DNA from: Progne subis subis
Lineage: Eukaryota > Chordata > Aves > Passeriformes > Hirundinidae
Length of the DNA stretch: 64,000 nucleotides
Direction: 5' to 3'
Assembly (NCBI GenBank): GCA_022316685.1
Contig: JAKJHU010000033.1
Span: forward strand, 4,888,321-4,952,320
A model generated the notes under the pieces. It was given only the letters and a program-made list of their open reading frames with translations, did no database searches and was not told the origin of the DNA. The position numbers and the translations under genes are program-made. This document shows, piece after piece, positions 53,807 to 64,000 of this stretch (the first letter of the stretch is position 1; each line of letters begins with the position of its first letter).

Positions 53807-55564
53807 CAAAGGTTAAAGACACAGCAGAGGATTCATGTGATATACATGCTATTACCTGTAGGAAGTGATTCATGTTACCCTGGAGCTGGAGAAGCTCCTG
53901 CATTTCTTGTGTCCTGTCTGTCATTCAGAAAGTTTATTGCCATGCTCCGTCAGCTGGCTGGAGGGTCAATACAGCAGCGCTCCTCTGAGTCTTGGAAGGA
54001 AGTTAAAGAACCAGTCCCAGAGGCACCTTCCTAGAAATTTTTTACAAAAGAAGGTTGTGTAAAAACAGAAGTATGAGTTGGTATTCAGCAGAGCACTTAC
54101 GTATTGTCTGCAGGCATCTGGATTAACTGCAGATTATATGCCAAAATAGACTGGAGTTTAGTGCCAATAGAAAGGAGCTGAAGCAGTGTGTGTGTGTCCC
54201 TGGGTGATTCCCCTGCAGGCTCTGCTGGCCTTCTGCTGCCTGGAGAGGAAGCTGGTCACAGTGCTGAGCTGCTCTGGGGCGGAGAGGTTGGTGCAGGCTG
54301 ACAGCATGGGGTGTGCACACTCCAAGAATCACGGGAACCCACAGAATCCTGGAGGGATCTGGAAGTTTTGAAAACCTCCCATCTGGCTGTTTTTGAGCTG
54401 TTTCAAGCAGTGATTCTAAGGGGTCACTGCATTGAGGCTAATTCCTCAAATACTGGTGGTGAAAGCCTTACCTGGTGCACATTGAGCTTCAAATCTGCCT
54501 GTGCCCCTCTGGCATCATCAGTACCTGTTTTACCAGTGACAGCATGTCAGAAATCCATCTCTAGCTATTTAGGGATGTCTTCTTTCAAAGCTTCTCAGGC
54601 ATGTAAAGCATCTTCCTGGAAGTAGAAATATGAAGTTCACAGAGCGCAGATGAAAGGGATTTGGCACTGGGCACCATTTTCTAAGAAAAGTAAAAGAATA
54701 TCTAGTCTATGCAACCAAAGTTTCAAGGGCCATTCCACTCCCTGTCTTTTTGGTTGAAGTATTGTGCATAAAATCATCATATAAGGTGTAAAAGAAAGGT
54801 TTTTTCCAACACACAAGAAGTTGGATCAAAGGCAATGTACCTTTTCCTGAGTGCATCCTTTATTTCTCATGAAATCACTGGGACTCCTTGGTGGGTTAAA
54901 GGCAAGGATGTGGCTATAGCCCTGCTTGTGGCCGCATTCAACCTTCCTGGAGTCAGACTCAGTGTTTGTGTACAGTGTTTAAAGGATAATGACAATAAGC
55001 ACTGCCCTCACAAACCACGGTAATTACTTCTACTGCTGAAAAAACCCAGAACATGAACAAAAATATCATAGGAAAGCTATTTCTAACACTAGTGCTGCTC
55101 TTTATGGCTAAGTGGCAGCCATCACTTTTTTCCTAAATTATGTGTTCTTTTTTCAAGCATTTAGATGATGCAAACCAGATTTTTGTGGCAGCATTATTGC
55201 TTATAGCCAAAAGAGCATTCAAGGAAACACTCTATTTCTCCTAAATTGCCGTTTATTCAGAACACTCTTGAGTTGTTTACCTTTTTTCATTCTCCTGACA
55301 AATCAAGTAGCCATTGAACCTGTATTTCTGAGTATAAGTTCAATGATAATTTTAGTAAAAGTACTAGCTATCATCTACGTTTTGGAGCTGAGAGTATATA
55401 GTTGTGTTTGAGAGTATGGGTTTTGTTTTATTTTTAAAAGGAAAACTTCCCAGGAAAATTGTTTTTCCTCTTTGACAGTAAAAGTTTGTTTTGGAACTTC
55501 TTCCTGAAGTTTAATGTTGTAATATAAATTTTGTTGGTGTAATTGCACTCTAGTTATTCTACAG

Positions 55565-55695
55565 TTTGGTTTTTTGTTGTTTTAATGGGGTTGTGGGTTG
55601 TTTTTTTTTTTTTTGTGGTTTTTTGGGGTTTGTTTGTTTGTTTGTTTGGGGTTTTTTGGGGTTTTTTTTTGTTTTTGTTTTTGCCTTTTTTTTCC
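55565..55695 (+). repeat. T/G-rich low-complexity tract with GTTT repeats and G-runs
   Basis: About 130 nt is almost purely T and G. It includes several GGGG/GGG runs (55587-55590, 55595-55597, 55625-55628, 55648-55651, 55658-55661), a (TTTG)n array at 55629-55648 and T-runs. The + strand (the transcribed RNA sense) has enough G-runs to form a loose G-quadruplex. Confidence 0.9.
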
Positions 55696-56143
55696 TTTCT
55701 TACCTTTTCTCTGGACTGATGCTTTTAGTTTAAAAGAAAGCATTCACTAGAAAAATTCTGTGAATGTCTTTTAGGTTTTCATGTTGCTTTTTATTAATTT
55801 TGAATGTTCCTAATCGTTAAGTGTTTAATGGAGGGAATGTTCCAGAGAAAAGAAATGGTAACAGATAATCATGCAAAGGTATGTAATTTGAATATTTGTC
55901 CCATATGAAGGCATATGAAAGTTCTTTGGGGTTCATCCAGGCTGCAAGTAAGAACAATAACATGAGATGGAGGTGATTAATCAAGTGTTGCAGAGAGAAA
56001 AATATGGATTACAAGTAATCAAAACAGTATCTAGGACAAATAGTTCACAGGCAATCCACAGGCCACACATGTTCACATGAACAAATTATTGAATTGTTTC
56101 AAGATGAGGACATTTCTGTAAATGGATATCTTTTTATTCAGTC

Positions 56144-56163
56144 ATCAACAACAACAACAACAA
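56144..56163 (+). repeat. (CAA)n microsatellite
   Basis: About six to seven CAA/ACA trinucleotides lie in AT-rich sequence. Confidence 0.9.
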
Positions 56164-56822
56164 AAGTACTAATACACTTGCATAAATCATTTACTTTATA
56201 GATGCTATAAAATCCCTCTTTTGAAATAGACCACTGTTTCTGTTTCACCTCTAAAGAGTGGGAAGTTCAATCTTTACCTTAGAACTGACTTTAGCCTTTT
56301 GCATTAAATAAAGCAAGCTGACAGTCAGCCCTATCCAATGCATGGCATAACCCTGAAAAATACTCTGTCATTCATCTTTGAACACAATGCTGTGATAAAA
56401 TATTAAAACTTAGACTGAAGGATCAAGATAAATATATTTTTATTTGTGTTTTGATTTTTGTAATTCCTGCAGTGTTCCTCTTGTTCTGCTGCTTGGCATA
56501 AGTGTTAGTTTCCTACTTCCGGGGAGGTGTTATAGGAATATTTTGTATCCTTGTAACTTTTGGCATTATAACTTTTAGCTTAATAGTTTTTAATTAGATT
56601 AGAGTGAATTGAGTTTACGTTAGGATATTTGAAGCCCTTAGAGGCTCATCTTAGAGGGCTCATCTGATTAATTACTGTGCAACACAAATTGTTAAAATAA
56701 CTAGGTTTTTATGCAGTTTTCCCTTTGCTTCTGCAGTTCATAGGCATTGATACTGGATGGGTGAGGTCAATGTGGGACACGTGTTCCCACGAGCTCTCTG
56801 ACTGCCTGACTTTCCTCCCCAG

Positions 56823-56919
56823 ACCGGAGCTGGCTCCCAAGGGTGGGGACCATGTGGGATCCCTTCCTGGGCTGTGAGGTGTCCCTTCCACTGCAGGGAG
56901 TATTCTCTGTCAGCCCCAA
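56823..56919 (+). other. Exon-like 97-nt GC-rich segment
   Basis: A strong acceptor (GACTTTCCTCCCCAG) precedes and the donor CCCCAA|GTAAGT follows. Two of the three frames are open, including the frame set by the VTI1A exon ending at 21624, which would read DRSWLPRVGTMW and onward. The length (97 nt, not a multiple of three) would shift VTI1A's downstream frame if included. The local GC rise is unusual for this intron. It could be a lncRNA exon, alternative VTI1A exon or pseudoexon. Confidence 0.25.
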
Positions 56920-57659
56920 GTAAGTGACCAACAGAGGAATCAGGATGGCCTTATGTACATGTCCTTATGAATTTAGTAGCAAATGAACTTTATAATGCGG
57001 ACTAACAGGCTGAAGTTAATTTTATTTATGGTTTTAGTTGTAGCAATGATAGCCCAAGCTAGAAAATACATCCTGCTCATCATCGACACTCCTGATGTGT
57101 GTCGTGTCTGGGAGAACAGAGAGCAGCAGGGTAAGGAATTACTGAGCTCCAGACATTGCTCTGCTCCTCTATGGGTTCACACAGGTCAGGGGTTTAGTGG
57201 TTTGTGTAAGTGGATGTGGTCCTGCTCTTGAGCCAAACCAGACAGGCCTTAGCAGAGACATGGCATCTAGTTATACACTTCCTTATGTGACAAATTAAAG
57301 TGGTTTATACCATTCTTGGGAGCATTTATCCCATCTCTCTGCAACCTTGGCAGGCTCATGGCAACAAATCAGACACGGTTTTGAGCCGGGCAGCGCAACA
57401 GAATGTAAGGGTCACTTTGAAGGGAAGGAAGGGAAACCACCTGCATTGGGCCTGGCTTGTAATTTTATTGGATGCAACTGCACGGTGTGAGTTGGAAAGG
57501 GGAGGACGCTGTGTTCAGAGGCCTTTGTGTGTCCCTGTGTGGCTGAAGTTGTAGCTGTGCCCATGGACCAAGCAGAGGGAATGAGGAGGTTTCAGCACAG
57601 GCAGGTCACTGGAGTTCATCCTCACTCGCTTCCTCCCCTCATTCTCCAGCATGAGCCGG

Positions 57660-57697
57660 AGTGAATAAAACCCATGAGAGTGAATAAAACCCATCCT
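57660..57697 (+). repeat. Two-copy 19-bp tandem repeat
   Basis: AGTGAATAAAACCCAT occurs at 57660 and again at 57679, a 19-bp period. It includes an AATAAA hexamer in each copy. Confidence 0.9.
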
Positions 57698-57737
57698 TTT
57701 CTGGGGAGAAGGAAGCTGGCTAATACAGGCTCAGAAT

Positions 57738-57861
57738 GGGGATTTCCAAAGTTAATTCAGGTCTGTAGGGTTGAAGTCCAGTCACATTCAAACAGACCGG
57801 GGATTTCCAAACCTAAATCAGGTTTGTAGGGACAAAGTCCAGTGTAATTCTCTGCAAACAG
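57738..57861 (+). repeat. Diverged 61-bp tandem duplication with paired kappaB-like sites
   Basis: Unit 1 (57738-57798) and unit 2 (57799-57861) share the order GGGGATTTCCAAA, AATCAGGT/ATTCAGGT, TGTAGGG, AAGTCCAGT and CAAACAG, with scattered substitutions and a small indel. Each unit opens with GGGGATTTCC (57738-57747 and 57799-57808), which fits the NF-kappaB consensus GGGRNNYYCC exactly. Retention of the exact decamer in both diverged copies is noteworthy, but two copies alone do not prove selection. Confidence 0.8.
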
Positions 57862-58885
57862 CCCACGTGGCCAGCAGTTTACGTGTTACTGGGATCCTGT
57901 GTATGTATAAGCTCCATTAATTTTTAAGATTTCTGTGTTGTTTTTTTTTTTAATCTACCATTTGTAATTTCCCTTTGCCAGCCAGAGAGGAGGAGAGCTG
58001 AGATGTTATGTACTTTTCTCTTCCGGGGAGCAGGCCTCATTTTATGGAACTGTTGAAAGTTCTCAGTAGTTTTGTCCCTTTTGGAAGTGCAGCTGAAAGT
58101 CACTGTTGCACTGATATCATCAAAGAAAAATGAGCCGGTATTGAGCTGAAAAGTGCATAAAAAGTTCATGGATCTTTTAAATAAGTTTTACCATGAACTG
58201 CAGCAGTGGATTTTAACTTGAACCAAACCAAAATCAAGTGTTAAACCTTTCCACATTGATATGTTGTAATGGTAAGAGAAACTTTAAAGATGGTGTTGAG
58301 AGAGGCAAAGTGCTCCATGAAGGAGTGATGTGCACTGCTGGGGGATCCAGAGCAGGAGCTGGGCTGGGCCTGCCAGAAATCCTTGCTAAAACTCAGTTAA
58401 ACAGGACCATTGCCAAGAATTTATCGCACATCTGTTTTGCCTTGATTTTATATTAATTATCACCTGCAAAAAGTCTGATTTCTAAGCATTTATTATGAAA
58501 TTAATAAAAGAGTTTACAAGGCAGTGCTGTAATGCACTCTGGGGTGTGTCCTGCTGGAGCATTTCCCAAGTTGTTGAAATTGTTGCTCATAAAGTTTGTG
58601 CTTCAGTTTGTGGTCAGGACACAACAATATACTAGGAAAAACACTGTGTGGTTCTGGTAGTGCTACCTGGCAGAAAGCTATCTGCCCTGTAAGGCCCCAA
58701 AATGTCTATGGGCTGTGCATATAGCAGGCTTTCTACCGAGCCAGAGGTGATGTGGCACCAGAGTTGTGAAGGCTTCCTCATAATCACTGCTCTGCTATTT
58801 GCTCTTGTCTTTCCTGGGAAGTTCACACAGAAGATACTTGAATATGCTAAATATATTCAGGTTAAAACACTGAAGTTCCTTTAAA

Positions 58886-59020
58886 AATAATAACAGCATC
58901 AACAACAACAACTAATAATAATAATAATAGCTATTATTTTGTTATTCAATTAGTATAGTGCCTAAAGGCTGCAAGTGTAATGAAGACTTCACTGTACTGA
59001 GTATTTTACAGGCACATGGT
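58886..59020 (+). repeat. AAC/AAT trinucleotide patch with possible ancient retroposon tail
   Basis: (AAC)n and (AAT)n repeats at 58900-58929 are followed by TATTATTTTGTTATT, then TAGTATAGTGCCTAAAGGC, and later ACTGTACTGAGTATTTTACA. The order (trinucleotide repeat, AGTGCCTAGAGGC-like, TGTGCTAGGCGCTGTACA-like) resembles the 3' ends of old amniote non-LTR elements that I remember. The match is loose, so the simple repeat is certain and the retroposon call tentative. Confidence 0.4.
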
Positions 59021-59119
59021 GTGATTTAGGTTGTGAATGGATGATTGTGATCAATTCACAATTGTGCTAGCTTCACGACTTGCTTCTCGGATGGGTAATA
59101 ACTGATTTTGTATTAATTA

Positions 59120-60249
59120 CTACTTTGTTGCAATCAGTTCTGATCTACAAGGGTGGTATAAACTGATGTACTTTTCTCTGTAGTCGAAATGGTTTGGAAG
59201 TACATAATGGCCCAAGAGCTGATTTACTTCATGACATGAGTGGCCCTGGGCTTGCAGCAATTTGATCAGGTACCAATGGGCAGAGTCTTGGGCCTGAGCC
59301 TCTGAAAACAAGCTGCAGTCTGGGAGAAAAGGACATGTTACAGGTTAAGTGTGAAAGGAAAAAAACTTTCAACATACAGTACTATGTCCCACAGTGCCGT
59401 TTCTGTCTGACTACTCTGTATTTTTCTGCTTACGGCACTAGTGCAGATCTTAGAAACCCCAAAAACTTTGCATCAAGCCTTTTAGACTGAACCTGCTGCC
59501 TCCACTACTCCAGTCTGAGTTATTTTGTGGTACGGGTGTTTGTTCAAAGTGCTGTGGCAGCTTTCCCTCTTGTGGGAAGCACCTTCCTCAAGGGCCTCAT
59601 GCTGCTCAGAAATGCAGAAACATCTCAAATATTTGAATTCATTCAGCATCAAGTCATTCAGGGAGAAGCTGGTAACTTACCTGCTTCTTTGGAGCAGAGG
59701 TGAAGTTGCTGCTTTCTGCCTGTAAACTTCCTGAGTTGACGAGCACAATCACCCATCAACTTAGAGACATGCTCTGCACTTGTCAGAGCTTCCAAAACGT
59801 GTGAGTTATTCCCTTGTATGGCACATCCATCAGAACAGAAGGCAGCATCCATATGATTAAGGTTTATGAGGTCTGTGTCCAAATACACTGACAGATTCAA
59901 TATAAATCCCTGAAATGAAGTAATATAGACACAGATCTCTCCAGAGATGTGCACACTCTGAGAACTTCAAACTCCATCACTGATGGGTTTAGACTGATTT
60001 TTTCAGGATGCTCTCCGCTAATTTGGAAGTCATTTAATGCCGTGTCATACAGATAATTGATTTGAACTGCAATTTGATATGTACACATTTCCAGTTCTGC
60101 ATTGAGCTTATGAGCTACTCTTGTACATTTTCTCCCATGAAAATGAGCTGTTTCTATTTCAGCCAGGACTGACTGTGGTTTTCCTGTTGCTATAGTAGGT
60201 TCCAAAAGTATATTAGGGAGCAAAGGACGCGGCTGCTGTTCATTCACAA
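59120..60249 (-). pseudogene. Antisense intron-containing gene relic of unrecognised family
   Basis: On the - strand, block B (59909 down to 59681, 229 nt) has acceptor CTTCATTTCAG, donor GCAG|GTAAGT and an open frame including LDTDLINLNHMDAAF and SAEHVSKLMGDCARQ. After a 361-nt GT-AG interval, block C starts at 59319 behind acceptor TTTTCTCCCAG. Its phase matches (1 + 2 bases), and it stays open (QDSAHWYLIKLLQ, CHEVNQLLGHYVLP) to TAG at 59120-59122. Upstream, block A (60249 to about 59900) is open for about 116 codons (ELEMCTYQIAVQINYLYD, SVMEFEVLRVC) and runs into B in another frame. Either one indel near 59897-59902 breaks a single A+B exon, or a 71-nt intron (59980-59910, weak donor TCA|GTGATG) joins them in frame. 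An in-frame stop lies directly upstream of A at 60251-60253. I do not recognise the family and find no start codon or promoter. A decayed duplicate or unitary pseudogene seems likeliest; a short functional gene or coincidence is not excluded. Confidence 0.45.
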
Positions 60250-63200
60250 CTTACATAGACAAGCACTAGTTCTGATCTGTTACGCTACAGAATTAACAGT
60301 GCCTGTCAGGGGTAACACTGTGTTCTCCTCTACTTGTGACCAAAAATTGTCTTAGTTTCTCCTGAGCTTCTGCCTCTCAGAATTGTAATTTGTCAAGCCA
60401 GGGCAAAGATATGATGTGGATTTCTTTTGTTGATTCATTGATAAATTTATTGCTTCATAGTCTGTTTATGAAAATTTAACTGTAATTTTTCTCTTGAAAT
60501 AACAAAGACAAATAATGGTAGAGTCTATTAATATTCATGCAGTGAGATACACAGATGTGTATTAAGGTTGTTGTGCTGAAGATTTCTTTGTGGGTAATTT
60601 GAATGATCATCCTTTGTGAAACCACATATTCATTTACTTTTTACATGACAATAGAGTCGTGTAACATTTTTTGGGGTGGTAATGGGATTAAGATTTGGGC
60701 AGAAAGTTATGGTATAGGCACATTGATTTTTGTAATGAAAAATAAGAGGTTTTCTCTTAACGATGAGGAAAGACCAAATTAGCAGTGGGAGGCCATTGGC
60801 CTTCTGAGGTTTTCACTGGTGCTATTGAGTTCCATATTAAAGTCATCTTCATTTATCCTGTGTGTTGCTACTGTACAGAACATTGGTTTGGCTGCTTATA
60901 GCTAGTCTGTTGGGTTTTTCAAACATGTAATGCTACTGTCTTCCTCTCAAGTGTTATAATTGTGGCTTTTAATTTTTAAGGGTTTTTTTAAACTTCTCAA
61001 AGGATCCTGGGAGGAACTTCAGTTTGTGGTGTATGTTGTCTTAATAGATGTTCTGTGACTGCTTCTGAACTAGACTTGTATTTTCACCATTTCTTTCTAT
61101 TGAACTCTATTCTGTTATCCATTTTTCATATGTAGTAATATATTAGTTCTCTCATTAGAAATGTGCAGCCAGCTCCAGTTACTCATTCTTATAAGCAGAC
61201 CATCCCATACTGAGATTCTGAGAAAGTTAGGATGAAGTCCATAAACAGCTAAAGTTCGACCTGAGAACCCAGAGAATGAAATGTGATTGTAAGGCCATGG
61301 ACAGAGACCCCATCCTGCCAAGCAGTTCTCAGAGCACTTCAGAAGAGAGCAGGTGAGCAGAGAAAAGGATGCAGTTGCAGCTTTTGAGTTGCTTTCTTTC
61401 ACATTCTGTTACTCCATTAAGTCTTGGGCAGTGTGTTCTGGGAAGTGCTAATTCTTTACTGAGTCCAGTGAGGAAAAATACAAGACCACTTGCAAACCAG
61501 CTGTAAGAGGTTATGGACTGTTGTGGCTCCTCTAAGTCATGCTATTTTCAGCTCATTTTTTAAGATAAAATGTCGCATTAGAAGTGCTGCATTATGTGCT
61601 TTCAAAATGATGATGATTTATATTTTTATTCCTTTCTATAGACTCAATGGGTACAGAGATTGAAGAGTAAAACTTTAATGTTAGGGTGCTATTTAAGTGC
61701 AGCTTTCTAGTGTTCATGAGACACTATTTTTGTACCCAGAGTAATGAACTCAGTCGCTGAACATAACTTTTCCTTCCGCTTAGACATGTTTATTGCATGT
61801 ATTGTGTATCCATGTCTCCAGACATGCGGCCACAAATCCCTCCATGCTATATTCCCAAACAGTTCCATAGCTCAAGTGCAATTAAGGGTCATCACATGGT
61901 TGTTTAGTTGAGGCAATAGATCAAAGGCACTTTTTTGCAGTTGAGGGGGGAATCACTGTCTCGAATGACAAAGCATATGGAAACCATACATTTTTCTTCA
62001 CCTGGTCTGTTTCATTTAGACTTCTGTCTCCAGTCTTTGAAAGCCAATATTAAAAACATCTATCTTCCTATCTCACATGCCATTGCTAAGTTCTTGAACA
62101 GATGGAAAGAAGTTCAGTATAACAGCAGATCCTTAAATTGACCACAGTGGTATGTTCTAGTTGAGGAACTTAGGAATGACTTGATCCTTGGTAGGAATAT
62201 CTGCGAGAAGATTCCAGCTCAAGCAAGGCACTGGAAGGTTATTCAGACTTAATAGGTAGTATTAGTAGACATGGATTGACCAAACATGGCATGATAACCT
62301 CAAAGAAGGATTTTGCTAAATATTAGCATATTTTAATGTTCCTAGAAGAAGATGGGTATTACGGGGCTAAGAAGGAATGTAATTTTCAGTTGGGCACTGG
62401 AAACTTGGTTAGATTTTGGAATTCCCAGAGAAGAAACACTGGTATCATGTCTAACAAATAGTGACAGAGGTGATGTCTAAATTAAACATTCATGCTCCTT
62501 CACATGGCTATTTGCTGAAATATTTATGTTGGAATATATTTCATTCTTTTTTATGATTAAAGTTTGCACGAAGAATGCATGTTTATTTATGCCTCAGAGA
62601 TTAGGGTCAGTGCTATGATGTGAAAGGCAGCTGATTAGATGCTACTTTGGTTTAACAATTATGTACTGATTTATTCATGTTTCAAGTTTAAAAATATATT
62701 ATTATTTTTTACTTTCATAAACAAAACTGTGTGTCTTGAAATCCCACAGGTTTCTATAATAGGATAGCTATTAGAAATAAAAAAAAAAGATGAATGAACT
62801 ATTTAAAAGATAATCGTATGTTACAGACTGTAGCATAAACTTAAAAATAAATTACCAATACTGTGAAGGTTAATAGTGGTAATTGGCAACTGTATTGATG
62901 GACTTGCTTTTACCATAGTAGTTCTTGAGGTTTGATTACTCACGATAGCATTGTGAGTAAGAAAAATGATTGGATTTTTGCAGACTTTTCGCAGGTATTG
63001 AAGCTTAAATATTTTCAGATATTTTGGCCATCAGTGTTTCTGCCAGCTGTTTCTCTCTCTTCAGTGGCAGGTACCATTTTCAGTTCTGATCTCTATAGGT
63101 CTTAATATGCATAGACTCATGTGGCATTCTTCGAATCTAGTGTTCTCCAAGTATCCTCACATACCCAGGTATTTTCACTTATTAACAGAATTTTTTTGTT

Positions 63201-64000
63201 TGTTTTATCTTTTTTTTTTTCCCATTCTGAATGCTGCTGCAAATATTTCCTACGTCAGATGTCTTATTGCATTATCTCTCCTTGTTTTATCATGCCAGCA
63301 GCTTTCCATCTTCTAGCTCATCAGAAACAGCCTTTTAAAGTACTTTGTGAGTTTTCCCCAACTCAGTGCTTGTCTCCTGCTCTTTATCGGGAGATTAGGT
63401 GCACATTCATTTAGCTAATGATGATTACTTCCATCAGCACAGAGTGGTTTTGGCTATTCTTCCACACATAGTGCCTCAACAGAAATTAACCCTGCTCACA
63501 CATTGTGAGTGTGATTTTGTGCTAGAACTGGACTAATCTAATAGTGAGCTGCCACTGAAAGGCACAGGTACAGACCTTCTCCTCTTCTGTACAATAACAG
63601 GTAATTTACTTAATACACACAGGGTAATTTGCTGAAACCTCTTGAGGTACCATGAACTTTACATTTTGAGGTATTTACACTTACCTAATTGAAAATTTAC
63701 CTTGCAGCAGAAATGGGCATAATGGACTGAAATTTTTGTTCTTAAGTTTATGATGTTATCTTTTGGTCCAAGTTGATTAATTTTTCCCCTTTTTTGACCT
63801 CTATTTGTTGAAAATCTTGTTATTGCTACTTGACTTAAGATTAAGTCGTGTTCATAAAATATATTTTAAACATCAGTTTTTTCACTCTTCACAAATAGAA
63901 GAGCTATACAATTTCAGTGTATTTATTTATTAATTCCTATTATAGAGGCTGACTTCACAAATTAATTTTTCTCCATTGTTCTTTTGTCTGACATTTTGAC

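Larger units (their letters stand above)
21625..64000 (+). other. VTI1A: VTI1A intron, 5' part, open at the window edge
   Basis: At least 42 kb of intron begins with donor GTAAGA. I searched by eye for the next VTI1A exon (QIGQEMLENLSHDREK) and did not see it; a short exon could still be missed. Supported contents are a CR1 LINE fragment (23.4-23.9 kb), several candidate regulatory blocks (about 37.0, 40.2, 41.2, 53.1-53.8 kb), an (AT)16 microsatellite, T-runs, a T/G-rich tract at 55.6 kb, a tandem duplication at 57.7 kb and an antisense gene relic at 59.1-60.25 kb. Stretches not listed separately, such as 24-36 kb and 60.3-64 kb, show only AT-rich unique sequence with short chance ORFs. Confidence 0.85.

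Noticed and set aside
54311..54625. 104-codon + strand open frame in GC-richer sequence
   Set aside because: Local GC lowers stop frequency. The translation matches nothing I recognise and lacks exon borders. The CACAGAATCC stretch near it looked CR1-like but does not continue as CR1.
58669..58813. - strand segment with acceptor CTTCCCAG and donor CCAG|GTAGCA between blocks of the antisense relic
   Set aside because: Its phase does not fit with either neighbouring block and the translation is not protein-like, so it was not included in the relic model.

Overview
This window is vertebrate genomic DNA from inside one large protein-coding gene, VTI1A, transcribed on the + strand. It is AT-rich, has long introns, and has no dense open reading frames, tRNA or rRNA genes, CRISPR arrays or bacterial operon signals. 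A degraded CR1-type LINE 3' end near 23.4-23.9 kb and the general shortage of interspersed repeats point to a bird or another sauropsid. The species cannot be fixed from the sequence.

Three VTI1A coding exons are visible with canonical AG/GT borders: 10570-10647 (26 codons), a 21-nt microexon at 16717-16737 that encodes LIKLREE, and 21540-21624 (28 codons plus one base). They join in one frame and encode the end of the N-terminal region and the first part of the Qb-SNARE motif of this endosomal/trans-Golgi SNARE. The 21-nt exon corresponds to the seven-residue insert of the beta splice form. The earlier exons and the final exons (rest of the SNARE motif, membrane anchor) are outside the window.

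The rest is intron: 1-10569 (tail of an intron), 10648-16716, 16738-21539, and 21625-64000, which stays open at the window edge. The introns hold simple repeats, homopurine and T/G-rich tracts, hairpins, one CR1 fragment, a possible ancient retroposon tail, a 61-bp tandem duplication carrying two NF-kappaB-like sites, and several CpG-containing blocks rich in transcription-factor motifs that look like intronic regulatory elements. TCF7L2 lies next to VTI1A in vertebrates, so such elements might serve either gene; that is inference.

The most unexpected signal is on the - strand at 59.1-60.25 kb. It comprises two well-bordered, phase-matched exon-like blocks and a longer upstream open stretch, together reading like a few hundred residues of an unrecognised protein with one apparent frameshift. 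It looks like a decayed, intron-containing gene nested antisense in the VTI1A intron. Three further + strand segments (52326-52383, 53628-53724, 56823-56919) have exon-quality borders and may be cassette, poison or lncRNA exons.
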